A stretch of DNA of 45,437 nt from Prevotella sp. (GTDB taxonomy: Bacteria > Bacteroidota > Bacteroidia > Bacteroidales > Dysgonomonadaceae), in NCBI GenBank assembly GCA_031273295.1, contig JAISSD010000172.1, positions 1 through 45,437 on the forward strand. Reading direction: 5' to 3'. Shown piece after piece: positions 16,134 through 27,200 of this stretch. The notes below the pieces were generated by a model. It was not told the origin of the DNA. It ran no database searches and saw only the letters and a list, made by a program, of their open reading frames with translations. The position numbers and the translations under genes were made by a program. Position 1 is the first letter of the stretch; each line of letters begins with the position of its first letter.

Positions 16134-16700
16134 ATGCCAGCATTCTTAATCCCAATGGCCATCGGGGGCGCGTCCTCGATAATCGGTTCAATTTTAGGAG
16201 GCAGCGCTCGCAAGGCTCAAGAGAAGATGATCAATGCGGAATCGAAGCGCAATGATGATATGTTCAGGAATGATTACTACAAGAATCAGCTTGACAGGAC
16301 GGAAAATCTTGCTGCTTTGCAAAAGGCGCACAAATATTTGAAAGAGAGGGCCGGGATAGACGCCAAAACGGCTGCTGTGACGGGCGCAACGCCGGAAGCT
16401 GTAGCCGCCAACAGGAAGGCTAACATGTCCTCTTACTCTGACTTGATAGGCAATATAGCCGCTCAGGGGTCTGCCGTTCGCGACAGGATACGCGACAGGT
16501 ACGAGGCTAACAGGAGCAATATATTCAACATGCGTAACGGATTGGCGGCCAACAAGGTACAGCAGTACGGGAATCTTGTCTCAAACGGGATTGGTTTGGC
16601 GGCTAACAGTGCGATGGGTATGGCGGGAGTTCCGGCGGGTACCACGGCGGGTACTGTCGCGAAGACTGCCGGCAAGCCAATGGAGTGGACAGTAGTTTAA
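16134..16700 (+). CDS. Putative virion ejection protein
   Basis: A 188-residue protein with a hydrophobic, Gly-rich N-terminus (MPAFLIPMAIGGASSIIGSILGG is summarised as an IP-MAIGGASSIIGS helix, residues 3-22), a charged helical middle and a Gly/Ala/Thr-rich C-terminus. In short-tailed phages, such proteins are packed in the head and form the injection channel in the cell envelope. It is the first gene of the rightward block that leads through another internal protein and the giant polyvalent protein to the portal, which supports this role. No direct family match is recalled. Confidence 0.5.
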   Translation: MPAFLIPMAIGGASSIIGSILGGSARKAQEKMINAESKRNDDMFRNDYYKNQLDRTENLAALQKAHKYLKERAGIDAKTAAVTGATPEAVAANRKANMSSYSDLIGNIAAQGSAVRDRIRDRYEANRSNIFNMRNGLAANKVQQYGNLVSNGIGLAANSAMGMAGVPAGTTAGTVAKTAGKPMEWTVV

Positions 16701-16722
16701 TTCAATTTACAAATTTTTGATC

Positions 16723-18225
16723 ATGTCATTATTAAATTCAAAGACACTGGACGAATTCGTGAAAGAGCGTTTGGCGGCCACGAACGAGGACGTTAACAAT
16801 CCCGTCGCTCCTCCTGCCGGCACCAATCAGGCGACACAGCAGACACAGGCAGTCCAGGGCGCCGGTACTGTGAATCCCGGCGGTACTGTAAATCCTGCAA
16901 ATCCGCTTCCGGCGCAAGCGACACAAGCGGCCGGTACACAGCCAAAAATAGCACAGCCGGCGACGTCGATTGAACAGCAACTTTATAACAATGCCTTCAA
17001 GCCTTACGAGAACTTCAGGGCTGCTGTTTCGGCAAATCCGGCGCCGGCGCCGCTTGCAAAAAGCTACGATTCATATAAGGTGAGTGACGAAGAATTGACA
17101 AAAAAATTCGGCGAGGCTCCCGACCTTACATCCATTATAGAGCTTATCAACGACGACTTGAACAAAAAGAAAGCCGACGTCGAGAAAGCTCGATCACTGT
17201 CGTACATCCCGGCGCTTGCAGATATTGCGGCTTTGATAAGCGATCACATAGGAGCTGCGGGCAACGCGGTGGTTGAAAAAAGGGAATCGGCGACAGGCAA
17301 GCACAACGCTTTTGTTGAAAAAATGCAGGAACTGTACAGGCAATCGGCTGACAGAAAGCCTGAAAGGGTAGCGCAATTGATGATGGAAAATTACAAAAAC
17401 CGTCTGACACGGGAGGGTTTGCGCGACCAGATGCAATCTTCCAGAGCGAATTACGACTTCAATATGCACAATCAGGCTATGGCTGCGTCCAAGGATGCAT
17501 TTGACAGAGCCAAGGAAGATGCGTTGGTTCACGGAAGGAGCATGGATGATGCTTTGAGGGCCGCTCAACTGGCGCAGCAAAAGAAATATAACGATGAAAA
17601 TTTGAGATTGAACAGGCAAAGGCTGGCTTTGTCCGCGTCTGCAGCATCTTCGAAATCTGCCGGGAAGTCACAGACAATATATATTGATGCGGATGCGAAG
17701 GATCCCAATGCGTTCACTGATCATTTTAACAGGAAAATCATTCCTCTGAACCTTCCGCCGGACGCTTTCAAAGATTATGTGGCCATAGGTAGATCGTTGA
17801 TAAAGACAGATCCTGCTTTTGCCAGAAGTCACGGGCTTATACTTAATGAACAGGCGGTAGACAGGACTGGACGTGCTACGGGAAGCTTTGCGATAACAAA
17901 GGATGAGACGCTATATGCCAAGGCGGCGGCACAGTACATGTACGAAAAGAGCCGCGAAGGGCAGACAGGGCAGACAGGGCAGACAGGGCAGGCAGGGCAG
18001 ACAGGGCAGACAGGGCAGACAGACACTCCACCTGCGGGGTCATATCCGTATCGGTTTTGGCCGCTTGAACCGGTTGACCAGATGTATTCGAACCAGCCGT
18101 TGCACCCGTTGCTGGAGCTTCCGGCTATTCCGCAATATGAAGATCCTGCACAGCTTGACCCGAATGATGCACAGCTTGACCCGAATGACCCGGATGATCC
18201 CGGTTTTGAATGGATTGAGGATTGA
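16723..18225 (+). CDS. Putative internal virion protein with low-complexity ends
   Basis: A 500-residue protein starting at the ATG at 16723. Residues about 15-75 are a Gln/Thr/Pro/Ala-rich linker (QATQQTQAVQGAG). Residues 110-310 are long charged helices, probably coiled coil, with one moderately hydrophobic stretch (SYIPALADIAALISDHIGAA). Residues about 320-410 form a compact domain. The C-terminus carries GQT tripeptide repeats and two copies of AQLDPND. Placement between a candidate ejection protein and the polyvalent protein suggests an injected or core virion protein. The GQT tract is encoded by near-perfect 9-bp repeats. Confidence 0.5.
   Translation: MSLLNSKTLDEFVKERLAATNEDVNNPVAPPAGTNQATQQTQAVQGAGTVNPGGTVNPANPLPAQATQAAGTQPKIAQPATSIEQQLYNNAFKPYENFRAAVSANPAPAPLAKSYDSYKVSDEELTKKFGEAPDLTSIIELINDDLNKKKADVEKARSLSYIPALADIAALISDHIGAAGNAVVEKRESATGKHNAFVEKMQELYRQSADRKPERVAQLMMENYKNRLTREGLRDQMQSSRANYDFNMHNQAMAASKDAFDRAKEDALVHGRSMDDALRAAQLAQQKKYNDENLRLNRQRLALSASAASSKSAGKSQTIYIDADAKDPNAFTDHFNRKIIPLNLPPDAFKDYVAIGRSLIKTDPAFARSHGLILNEQAVDRTGRATGSFAITKDETLYAKAAAQYMYEKSREGQTGQTGQTGQAGQTGQTGQTDTPPAGSYPYRFWPLEPVDQMYSNQPLHPLLELPAIPQYEDPAQLDPNDAQLDPNDPDDPGFEWIED
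17959..18023 (+). repeat. 9-bp tandem repeat encoding Gly-Gln-Thr
   Basis: About seven units of GGGCAGACA, one altered to GGGCAGGCA, encode (GQT)n in the internal protein. Because the unit is a multiple of three, copy-number change would keep the frame. Confidence 0.9.
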
Positions 18226-18248
18226 TATTATCAAAAAACAGATATGTT

Positions 18249-21200
18249 ATGCCAATATATGTAGTTAATGGCCGCAAGGCAAATGTAAGAGATGTAGCCA
18301 AGTTCCTGAAATTATATCCGAACGCCCAACCGCTAGACTCCCAACCGACAGGCGGCGCACCTTCAGACAGCGTACCTTATTTGCCGGAAGCGCAGAAATC
18401 GCAACGGCCAGCGCCTGCACCTCCGGCTGTGAGAGCGCCTGCGGTGAGAGTGCCGGAGGTGACGCATCCGGCGGACATGTTCAATCCGGAAAAGCTGGGT
18501 TTTTCAAACGAAGTTATAGATGTGGCTCTTCCAAATGATTATTCGAAGCACAAAGATGATTTGTTAACTGACAGAGAAATATACGAGCATAATGTCAGGA
18601 ATTTGGCAGACGGGGTTGTGAAGGAAAAAGACCCGATAGACCTGTTCGGTGCACAGCTTAATCTGTATAAAAGTAATCCGCGCTATAAAACAGGCAACAC
18701 GTCAACAGATTACAGCAAGCTTCCGATGATTGCAAAGGAATATCTGAAAAAAAACAAGGTGACAGTTGAAGAGCCTATATACAGCGGTGGCGAGGTTCGC
18801 ATGCGCACTGTGAAAAAGAATACGCCGGAACAAATAGAGGCTGTCAAGGATTTCATAGCCAATTCAGAAATGGGTGTGCAATACATGAATTCCCATCAGA
18901 ATGTTATAAAGGAATTGAATAAAGCTATCGATCCTCTTATAAAGCAAGGGGAGGACATAATACACAAGGAGGCGACAGAAGCTATAAACCGGCATGAAAA
19001 GCGCGCAATGACCGACCTCTACGGGCCTGCGATTCCATATTTCGGAGAGAAATACACGCTTGCAAGCAAGGCCGTTAGCTTGTTGAAAAATGCGAAATCG
19101 CTTTTATCCGCAGAAAAAGAGGGGGGCGGCTTCTGGAAAGGTTTAAAACCGAATTTACAGGAAGTGGAGGAATTTTTATCCATGTCTGAATTTTTAGGCG
19201 ACTTGCGGTTGAATGATGTCATAAGCAAGTATGAAAAAAATCCCGAATCGTTAACTGCGGAAGAAAATCTTGCCATACAGGCAAAATTTATAGCCGATCA
19301 GATTATGGCGGGCGTCGACCCCGGTAACTGGTACAATATAGGTTCCACGACAAAGAAGTCGCTTCCGTTCATCAGGGATTTTCTTCTTACGGCTCCGTTA
19401 GGTGGTGAAGTATCAGGTTTTGCCAAAGCGGGCGCATCCAAACTGGCAACCAAGGCGGGCGCGAGCTTGCTTAGTCGAATGGATAACGACTTGCTATATG
19501 CTATTGCACGAAAAACAGTGAACAAAAACACTGTCAGTATTGTAAGAAAAGCGGGAAAAGTGGGAATCGACATGAGTGTACGTCCGGCAGTGCAATCGAT
19601 GTTCTCTCCCTCCAGCTATGCAATGGCTTTCGAGGAAATGCAGGGACAGGCTTATGACAAGGACGCTGACGGAAATATCAAGTTTGGCAATCGCAAATCA
19701 TTCGGTCATGGAGCTGCTTCCGCGTTCATAGAAAATCAAAGCGAGGTACTTGGCGAGGTTGTTATAAACAAAATATTGCAGAAATTCAAGATACCTGTTC
19801 CTAAAGTATTTGATAACAATTTTACAAGGAGAGCGGGTATTCAAGGCCCTTTTGTAGAATTTACAGAAGAAAAGTATGCAGACCTTGCAAATGTTGTCAG
19901 GGGCGAACAAACGATAGAGGGCTTTTTTGACCCGCGTCAGAATCTGGAGACATTCGGGGCTGTGGCTGTAATGCAGATACCTTTTTCTACGGTAAGCACG
20001 CTCGGTTATATGACCGGCAAAATAGGTGATGCGCAGGCCAAGCGTTCGCTAAAAATGGCTTATGAGGCTGCCAGAAGCAATTTGTTTCAGTATTTCGGAA
20101 ATGAAGGTGGAGAAGTGGCGGTTAAAAATTATGAAAATACGGTTCATGCCATGTACAAAAGCGGCAACGCAAAAAAAGCGGAATCGGAATTAAAAAAAGA
20201 GCTTGTGTCCATTATGAATGAGGATGCGATTAGCGATAATGCGAAGAGGGCGATGATAGAATATATTTCTGTATATTTTGCCTATTACGGGATGGACAGG
20301 GGCAGGCTGGACAGGATAAGGGAGCGTCAGCGTCGTGCAGCGGATATTATATCGAAGAATGCCGATGCCAGCGGGCGCGTTATGACTGCCAGAACAAAGC
20401 TGTTTGACGGGGAGGAGATAAATATAAAGGCTGACAATATAGTACTGAATGAGGACGGAACGATAAACAGGGATAAATCAAGCGGTATAATTATCTACGC
20501 CGACCCTGTGGACGGGACGCCCAAACAGCTTTCAATAAACGATATACTGGAGATAACTTCGGTAGACAATGCGGATGACCTCAAGAAAATGGCTGATGCG
20601 GCCATACAGGATGAAACGGAAAAGGCTGATGCAGTGGACGAGGCTCCGGTATTCAACATTGGCGACAATGCCATAGTTACGATTAACGGCGTGGATTTGC
20701 CGGTGATTGTGACTGGACAAACAGAAGGAGGGTATATCGTACAGGATGCGATAGACGGCGCTGTCTACAATGTTGGCGCACTGGATGTCAAGGCGGCTCC
20801 CGAAGCGAAAGATCCTTATGTGGGACAGAGCGTGAATACTGACTACAATGGATCGGCTGTAAAAATAGACGTTACCGGCAGGCAAGGTGACTTTTACACA
20901 ATAGATGTGACTGATAGCGACGGAAATGTATCGTCGCATACTATTGCGGCGGAAGAATTACCGGCTCTTTTTCCTGCTGTGGACAGTGAAACGTCCGGGA
21001 TTGAGGGTGCGGATGCTGTCAGTTTGAAAAGGAAAGAGGGCGAAAGTGAGGGTTCTGCGTCGGGCGAACAAAGCAATTTGACAGATTCGGGCCAGATACC
21101 AAAGGATGAAAAAGGCAATATGCAGTTTGAACTTGTGCCTGTGGAAACGACTGTGAGGGCATTGAAGGAGGTGTACAGTGACGTCGCCAAAGTGCTGGCT

Positions 21201-24200
21201 GTTGTGAATGCCTATACAAGTAAAATTCAAGAACAGCTGAAAGAGGCAAAAGCGCCTGAAATTACTGGCGATATTCGTGAAGATGTAGCCAATCAGCAGG
21301 CCTTCAATCAGAATATGGAAAAGCTTGGCAAAAGTCTGGAATACTGGCAGGGTGTGAAAAATGCCGTGGAGGCGGAAACCAGGCAAACGGATAACGGACA
21401 ACAAAAAGAAGAAATTCCACAGCCGGCTACATTGACGGAAACGGAAGTCGATGTTGTTGAGCCGGAGGCAGGGACTGCTACCGGCCCTGCCGTGGAAACG
21501 GAAAGCAAGGAAGTTGAGGCGGACAAGGCGGTTTACGGGGCAGCGAATAAGATTATCTCTACTGAACGGTACGATGAACTGCGCAAGCAGATGCGCGGGA
21601 AGATGAACAACATGAACAGCGGATTTGACCCGGAACTGTTTATCATCGGCGGCCAGATGGCGATGTACCATATAGAGGCCGGCGCTCACAAATTTGCGGA
21701 TTTTGCGGAAAGGATGATAGAGAGTTTCGGGGACGGTGTTCGCCCGTATTTGAAATCGTTTTACGAGCAGGCGCGATTTGCGGAAGAGATGAAGGTTTAT
21801 GAAAACAAGATTGACGCCTATGATACCGTGAAAGGCTTTGATGTAGACGGCTTCAAGAGCAAGACTCAAGAAGTCAAGGCGCAGGAAGTCAAGGCGCAGG
21901 AAGTCAAGGCGCAAGATGTCAAGGCGCAAGATGTCAAGGCGCAGGAGGTCAAGGCCCGGCCTTCGGTGTTTGACGCGTCGTCTTACGAGGGTGCGGAGCT
22001 GTATCACGGTTCGCCGGAAGGGAAACTCAAGTTCATCGACCCTTATACCCACACCCGGAACTGGAAGGAGGGTATAGGATTTTATACTACCGAAAGCAGC
22101 GAGATGGCCAAAGGGTACGCCGAGGGCAGGACGGCCAAGGGTGAGAGAAAAGGCAAAGCGTCGGAAACGGGTGCTGTGACAAGCGTTGCGTTTCCAAGCG
22201 GGGTGAAGATTCTTGATATGGAGGCTCCTGCTGACATGGAGATGTGGAATGATGTGGCGGAGAGACTGGACGTAATGCCTCCGAAATCCGCCAAAAGCAA
22301 TATGGATGCTTACGGGCAACTGATAGCCGAATACAACGAGGAGACAGACACTGGAGAGGGACAGTACGAGGTTGAAGATGTGTTGCGGGAAGTTTACGGA
22401 TATGACGCTTCGACGCATATAGAGGGCAAAAGGAAGGGTACGCCTCACAGGGTGTTTATCTGGAAAAACGACTCGAAGCTTCCGGGAATCAAGGAATCGC
22501 AGGAAGTCAGGGAAAAAGTAACGGAATCGCAGGAAAAAAGTACGGAAAGCGAGAAAAAAAGCACGGAATCGCAGGGAAAGGTCAAAGAGGGCGAAAGGGC
22601 TACGATACGTTTTTTTAACGGACAGGCTGTAACCGGGGATGTTGTTTCGCGGAAGGACGGAAAGATAAGCGTCAAGGACGGAAGCGGATTCATATACAGT
22701 GTTCCCGAATCAAGAATCATTGATACGGGCGTTAGAAAGCAGGTAGGGAAAGGGAAGTTTACACCCATAGCCCGGGAGGCTCTGGAAAAGATCGTCAAAC
22801 TGTTGAAGAAAACGGGTATGGCCCGCAATGTGTTCATTGACGAGGAGAGTATACGTAATTACGAGGAACGTCTGCAGAGCGTGTTGGAAAGGAAGCAGGA
22901 AATATCGCACGAAAAACAGAAGGGGATTGCTATCGACGCGCTAAGGGCGGCTGAAAAAACGGGTTACATAGACACTGGCAAACTGGATGAAGAAGGGCGC
23001 AAGATAGTTCTCGTGCCAAAATATACAGTGAAATGGTTTTATGGAGAGGACAATCCGGATATAGATTATTTCGACAGCATGGACGAGGCTTTCGAGGACT
23101 TGAAGCATCCGGGTTCTTTTGATGAAGTTAGCGCGTACTTTGTGCCGTATAAGGAAGCGGATGTTTATTTTAAAGTTGCGCGCCTCGACGAGGACGGGGA
23201 TGTAGAGGAAACGAATGACAAACTGGATTTTAATGATGCGCTTGACAAGGGTTTTCTGCCTGAAATATTCAATGGCTTGCGTAGCAAATGGGGGGATACT
23301 TTTTTGGATAACCGGACTTTTGAAAATCCGGTCGAATCTTCGCGGGAGCTTCTGGATGAAGTATATTACAATATCAACAACGATATTATAGATAAATACG
23401 AGGGTTACAGGATAGGAACGATACATACCGGCAAGTACAGGAGTCTGGACATTTACGACAGTAACGACAATCTTGTGGACGTGATACAGTTGCGGATTGC
23501 TGATCATCCTTACAATCCGGCCAACAACGACACGGACGCAAGGAGCGGCAAGTTCATATCGGTGGAGGTTTTTGAAAAGGACCCGACACGCGGGAGGTTT
23601 AACGGGCGTTACAGCCTTCAGTTCAATTCTAATTCGGAGTATGACGAAATAGTGGAGGCGGTGAACGAACGGATACGGGAAATCATCGACGACAACATGG
23701 ACAGTTATGAAGCGAAGGAGATGCGCACACGGGACGGCGGTCGTATTCTGGGCCTTGTGACGGAGGACGGGGATGTTTACATTGACCCAAGCCGGATGAA
23801 TGCCAATACTCCGATACACGAGTTTGGCCACTTGTGGAATACGTTCATATATGAAAATTTCCCGGAATTGTGGGAGGCCGGCAAAAAGCCGGTTATCGGG
23901 TCGACGTACTGGAACGAGGTGATCAATGATGCGGGGTATTCGTATCTGTTGAAGGGTACTTCCAAAGAAAAGGTTACGGAATCGGTACGTACGGGTGAAT
24001 CCATAGACGAGGCTACGGACTATGCTATTAAAAGGGTCATGGATGAGTCTCTGGCTCATTTTATAGGGGACAACGGTGAAGCGGAGTGGCACGCAAGGCA
24101 TGACCTTGGGACTTGGGCCAGAATGAAGGCCTGGCTTCACGATGTGTGGAATGCCATAGGCAAGCGTCTGGGCTTGAAGCCGGGCGTGAATCTTGAAAAC

Positions 24201-27200
24201 ATGACGTTGAAGGATTTTGCGGACATGGCTGTGAAGGATTTGCTTGGCGGTAAAAACCTGTATAAAAAATACGGGGTTACGGAAAAAGGCAAGTGGGGGG
24301 GTCAAAGCAGGGAAAACAGGGCCGGGGAGCGGCAGGCTGACCAGTCAAAATATGACTTCGACGTTGAGGGCATAACGGATGAATCGGCGGTAGAGATGTC
24401 CAGAATAAAGTCGGAAGCGGTTGCCAACGGTACGTTTATGAAGGCTCCGAACGGCAAGAAAACAAATCTGAATGAACGTCAGTGGCTGCAGACAAGGACG
24501 AAATCGTTTATGAACTGGTTCGGGGACTGGTTGAATGACCCGGAAAATGCGAGCAAGGTTGTGGATGAAAACGGGGAGCCAAAGGTTGTGGCGCACAGTT
24601 CCAACAAGGAATTTACCATTTTTAGAAACAAGCAGGAAAACGATAGCGGCTGGCTTGGCGCAGGTTACTACTTCTTTGGAGACAGAAGCATGGATGGCCA
24701 ATACGGGAAAAACGTGATGGAAACATTTTTAAATGTACGCGACCCGTACTATGCCGTCAACGAAGATCAAGAAAGATTAATGGAACTTAATGATAATTCT
24801 GAAAGCGAAGAATTTACAAATAACTTGAAAGAAGAGGGGTTTGACGGTGTATTTTTTAATGGAAACTTAAATCAAGAATGGGTTGCTTTCTCTCCTTCTC
24901 AAATCAAGTCGGCTACGGACAATAACGGGAATTTCGACGAAAGAAGCGATGATATACGGTTTCATCTGGAGGCCGGGGAGGAAGAAAGCGCATTAGAGAA
25001 GACAGTATCGAATATACCCGAGCCTCCGGTGTTTACGAAGAAAGATACTCTGGCGGACATTATGGCCAGGCACAAGCAGTTTGTGGAGGAAACACAAACG
25101 TTTAAAGAGGCGTTTGACGAACTGGTTAAAAAATCGGCTTTGGAGGAATGGCGGGATAACAGGGTAAACGAGTTTCAGGATGACGCGAAGCCTCTGGAAC
25201 GTTTCTTGAAGGCTATCGAGAAGATGGGCGGCAAGCTGTATATGGCTATCGACCCTTACAATGATTATTTCAGAAGCAAGGGCCGGGCAAAACGCGCTTT
25301 GGATGATTACGAAAGGAATTATATCAATCCTCTGGCCGGATACCTGAATGATATTGTGAACGGCAAGCGGCTGGATGTAATTGACAATATTGTATGGAAA
25401 ATCGGGACAAATAAAAAGAAAGGTGAAAGTCTGGACAACTATGACAAGATATCGGTTTACTTGCAGGCCAAAGATATGGTTGAATCGGAGGAGCTGGGGT
25501 TGGTACCGAGAGGCGCGAAGGGTTTTGAAAAAAGTCTGGGCTTTGCGGGCAGTGCGGAAAAGTTCAGGCTTGCACCGCGGGATTATATAGACATGTTTGA
25601 GGACATGCTAGGTATGGACACAATAGACGAACTGTGGAAGCTTGTGAACCGGGCTACGGGTTTTGCACTGGATTACCAGTTGAAGCACGGCTATACCGAC
25701 CAGGACACGTATGACAAATACCGGGGCCGGAAGTATTATGTGCCGGAACGCGGCTGGCGCGAGCGCGACATGGGCAAGGATCAGAAATACGTGAAGGATG
25801 CGGGCAGATTCAACAACAATCCGTACAATGCGGCTTTGGTTAAGGCCAAAGGGCGCGAATCTCTGGCGGGCGACCCTCTGGCTTTCATAAAGAGCATCGC
25901 TCAAAGTTCGATATTGAGCGTGGAAAAGAACCGGACAAAGGCGAAGTTCCTTGATTTTGCATTAAAGAATCAGGATATAGGGCGTAAAACGGGCGCGTTT
26001 ACGATAAAAAAGTTATGGTATGTGAAAACGGACGAGAAAAACGAGGAGGGTCTGAATCTCTACCGGGAGAGCAGCGTACCGCCTGACAGCAAGATGATAG
26101 AGGCAGACAAGGCGTTGCGCGGTCAGATAGCCGAATTGCGCAAAAGTTTAAAAACTGCGAAAACGGAGCAGGACAGGGATGCCATACAGAACGATATAAA
26201 CAGCCTGTCGGGTCAGATACGGATAGCGGGCCGGGTGAATGAAGATCTGGTCACGCAACGCACTTCGGACGAAAAGCGGCAGCATCAGGTGAAGGCCGTC
26301 AAGGACGGGGTGGAGTATGTGATAGAATTGTCGGACGCGGAGGCGGCCAACGTATTGAACCGCAATGCCGGCAAAGCGGAGTTTAGCGGCCAAAAAGGAA
26401 TTACGGTTGTCACAAAAACCATGTCCTCGCTGATGACGCAATACAATCCGGAATTTGCGTTAAGGAATGCGATGCGCGACGCAGGGAGTTCCATAATATA
26501 CAGTCATGCCGAGTTCGGGAACGCCTATACCGGGCGTTATATTAAAAACATAGGCCTTTCGCAGCGTTCGGTATGGGAATATGTACTGGCCAATAACTTC
26601 AAAAACAAGGACAGCTTCGATACCAAAACGGGAAAGATGCTGGAAGAGTTTTTCGAGGACGGGGCGGCCACCGGTTACAGCTACATGAAGGATATAGACC
26701 ACCTGCGCGACGACATGCGCAAACTGGTAGACCCGAACATGTGGCAGAAAGCGGGTACTGCCGCCTTTGACAATACGATAGGGGTTCTGGGTAATGTGTT
26801 CGGTGCATTAACGGAAGCTTCGGAGCTTACTTTTCGCTTTGCCACTTATAAAACCAGCCGTGAAAGCGGTTATACGCGGGAGGAGGCGGCCACGCACGCG
26901 AAGGAAGTGACCGTAAATTTTGACCGTTCGGGGTCTAACAGGTTTTTCAGGTCATTTTTCGCTTTCTTCAATCCGGCCATACAGGGAAGCAGCAAATATT
27001 TGAAAGCGGCAGGGAAATCCCGTGAAATCAGGGTATTGAGCGCCTTGTATGTCGCTATGGGGTATCTCAATACCCTGTTACAGCCGGACGATCCGGACGA
27101 CGAGAGAAGCTGGGGCGAATACGACAGGATGCAGAATCTTGTTTTGGGGTCTGTGAAACTGGCTCTTCCGCAAACGTTCCGGGCATTCCATGGTATCGGG

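Noticed and set aside
20958-24305. Long minus-strand open frames (496 and 454 codons) opposite the giant gene
   Set aside because: They are antisense to clearly coding sequence with recognisable motifs on the plus strand, and their translations are rich in Arg/His/Leu with no domain, as expected from shadow frames in GC-richer DNA.
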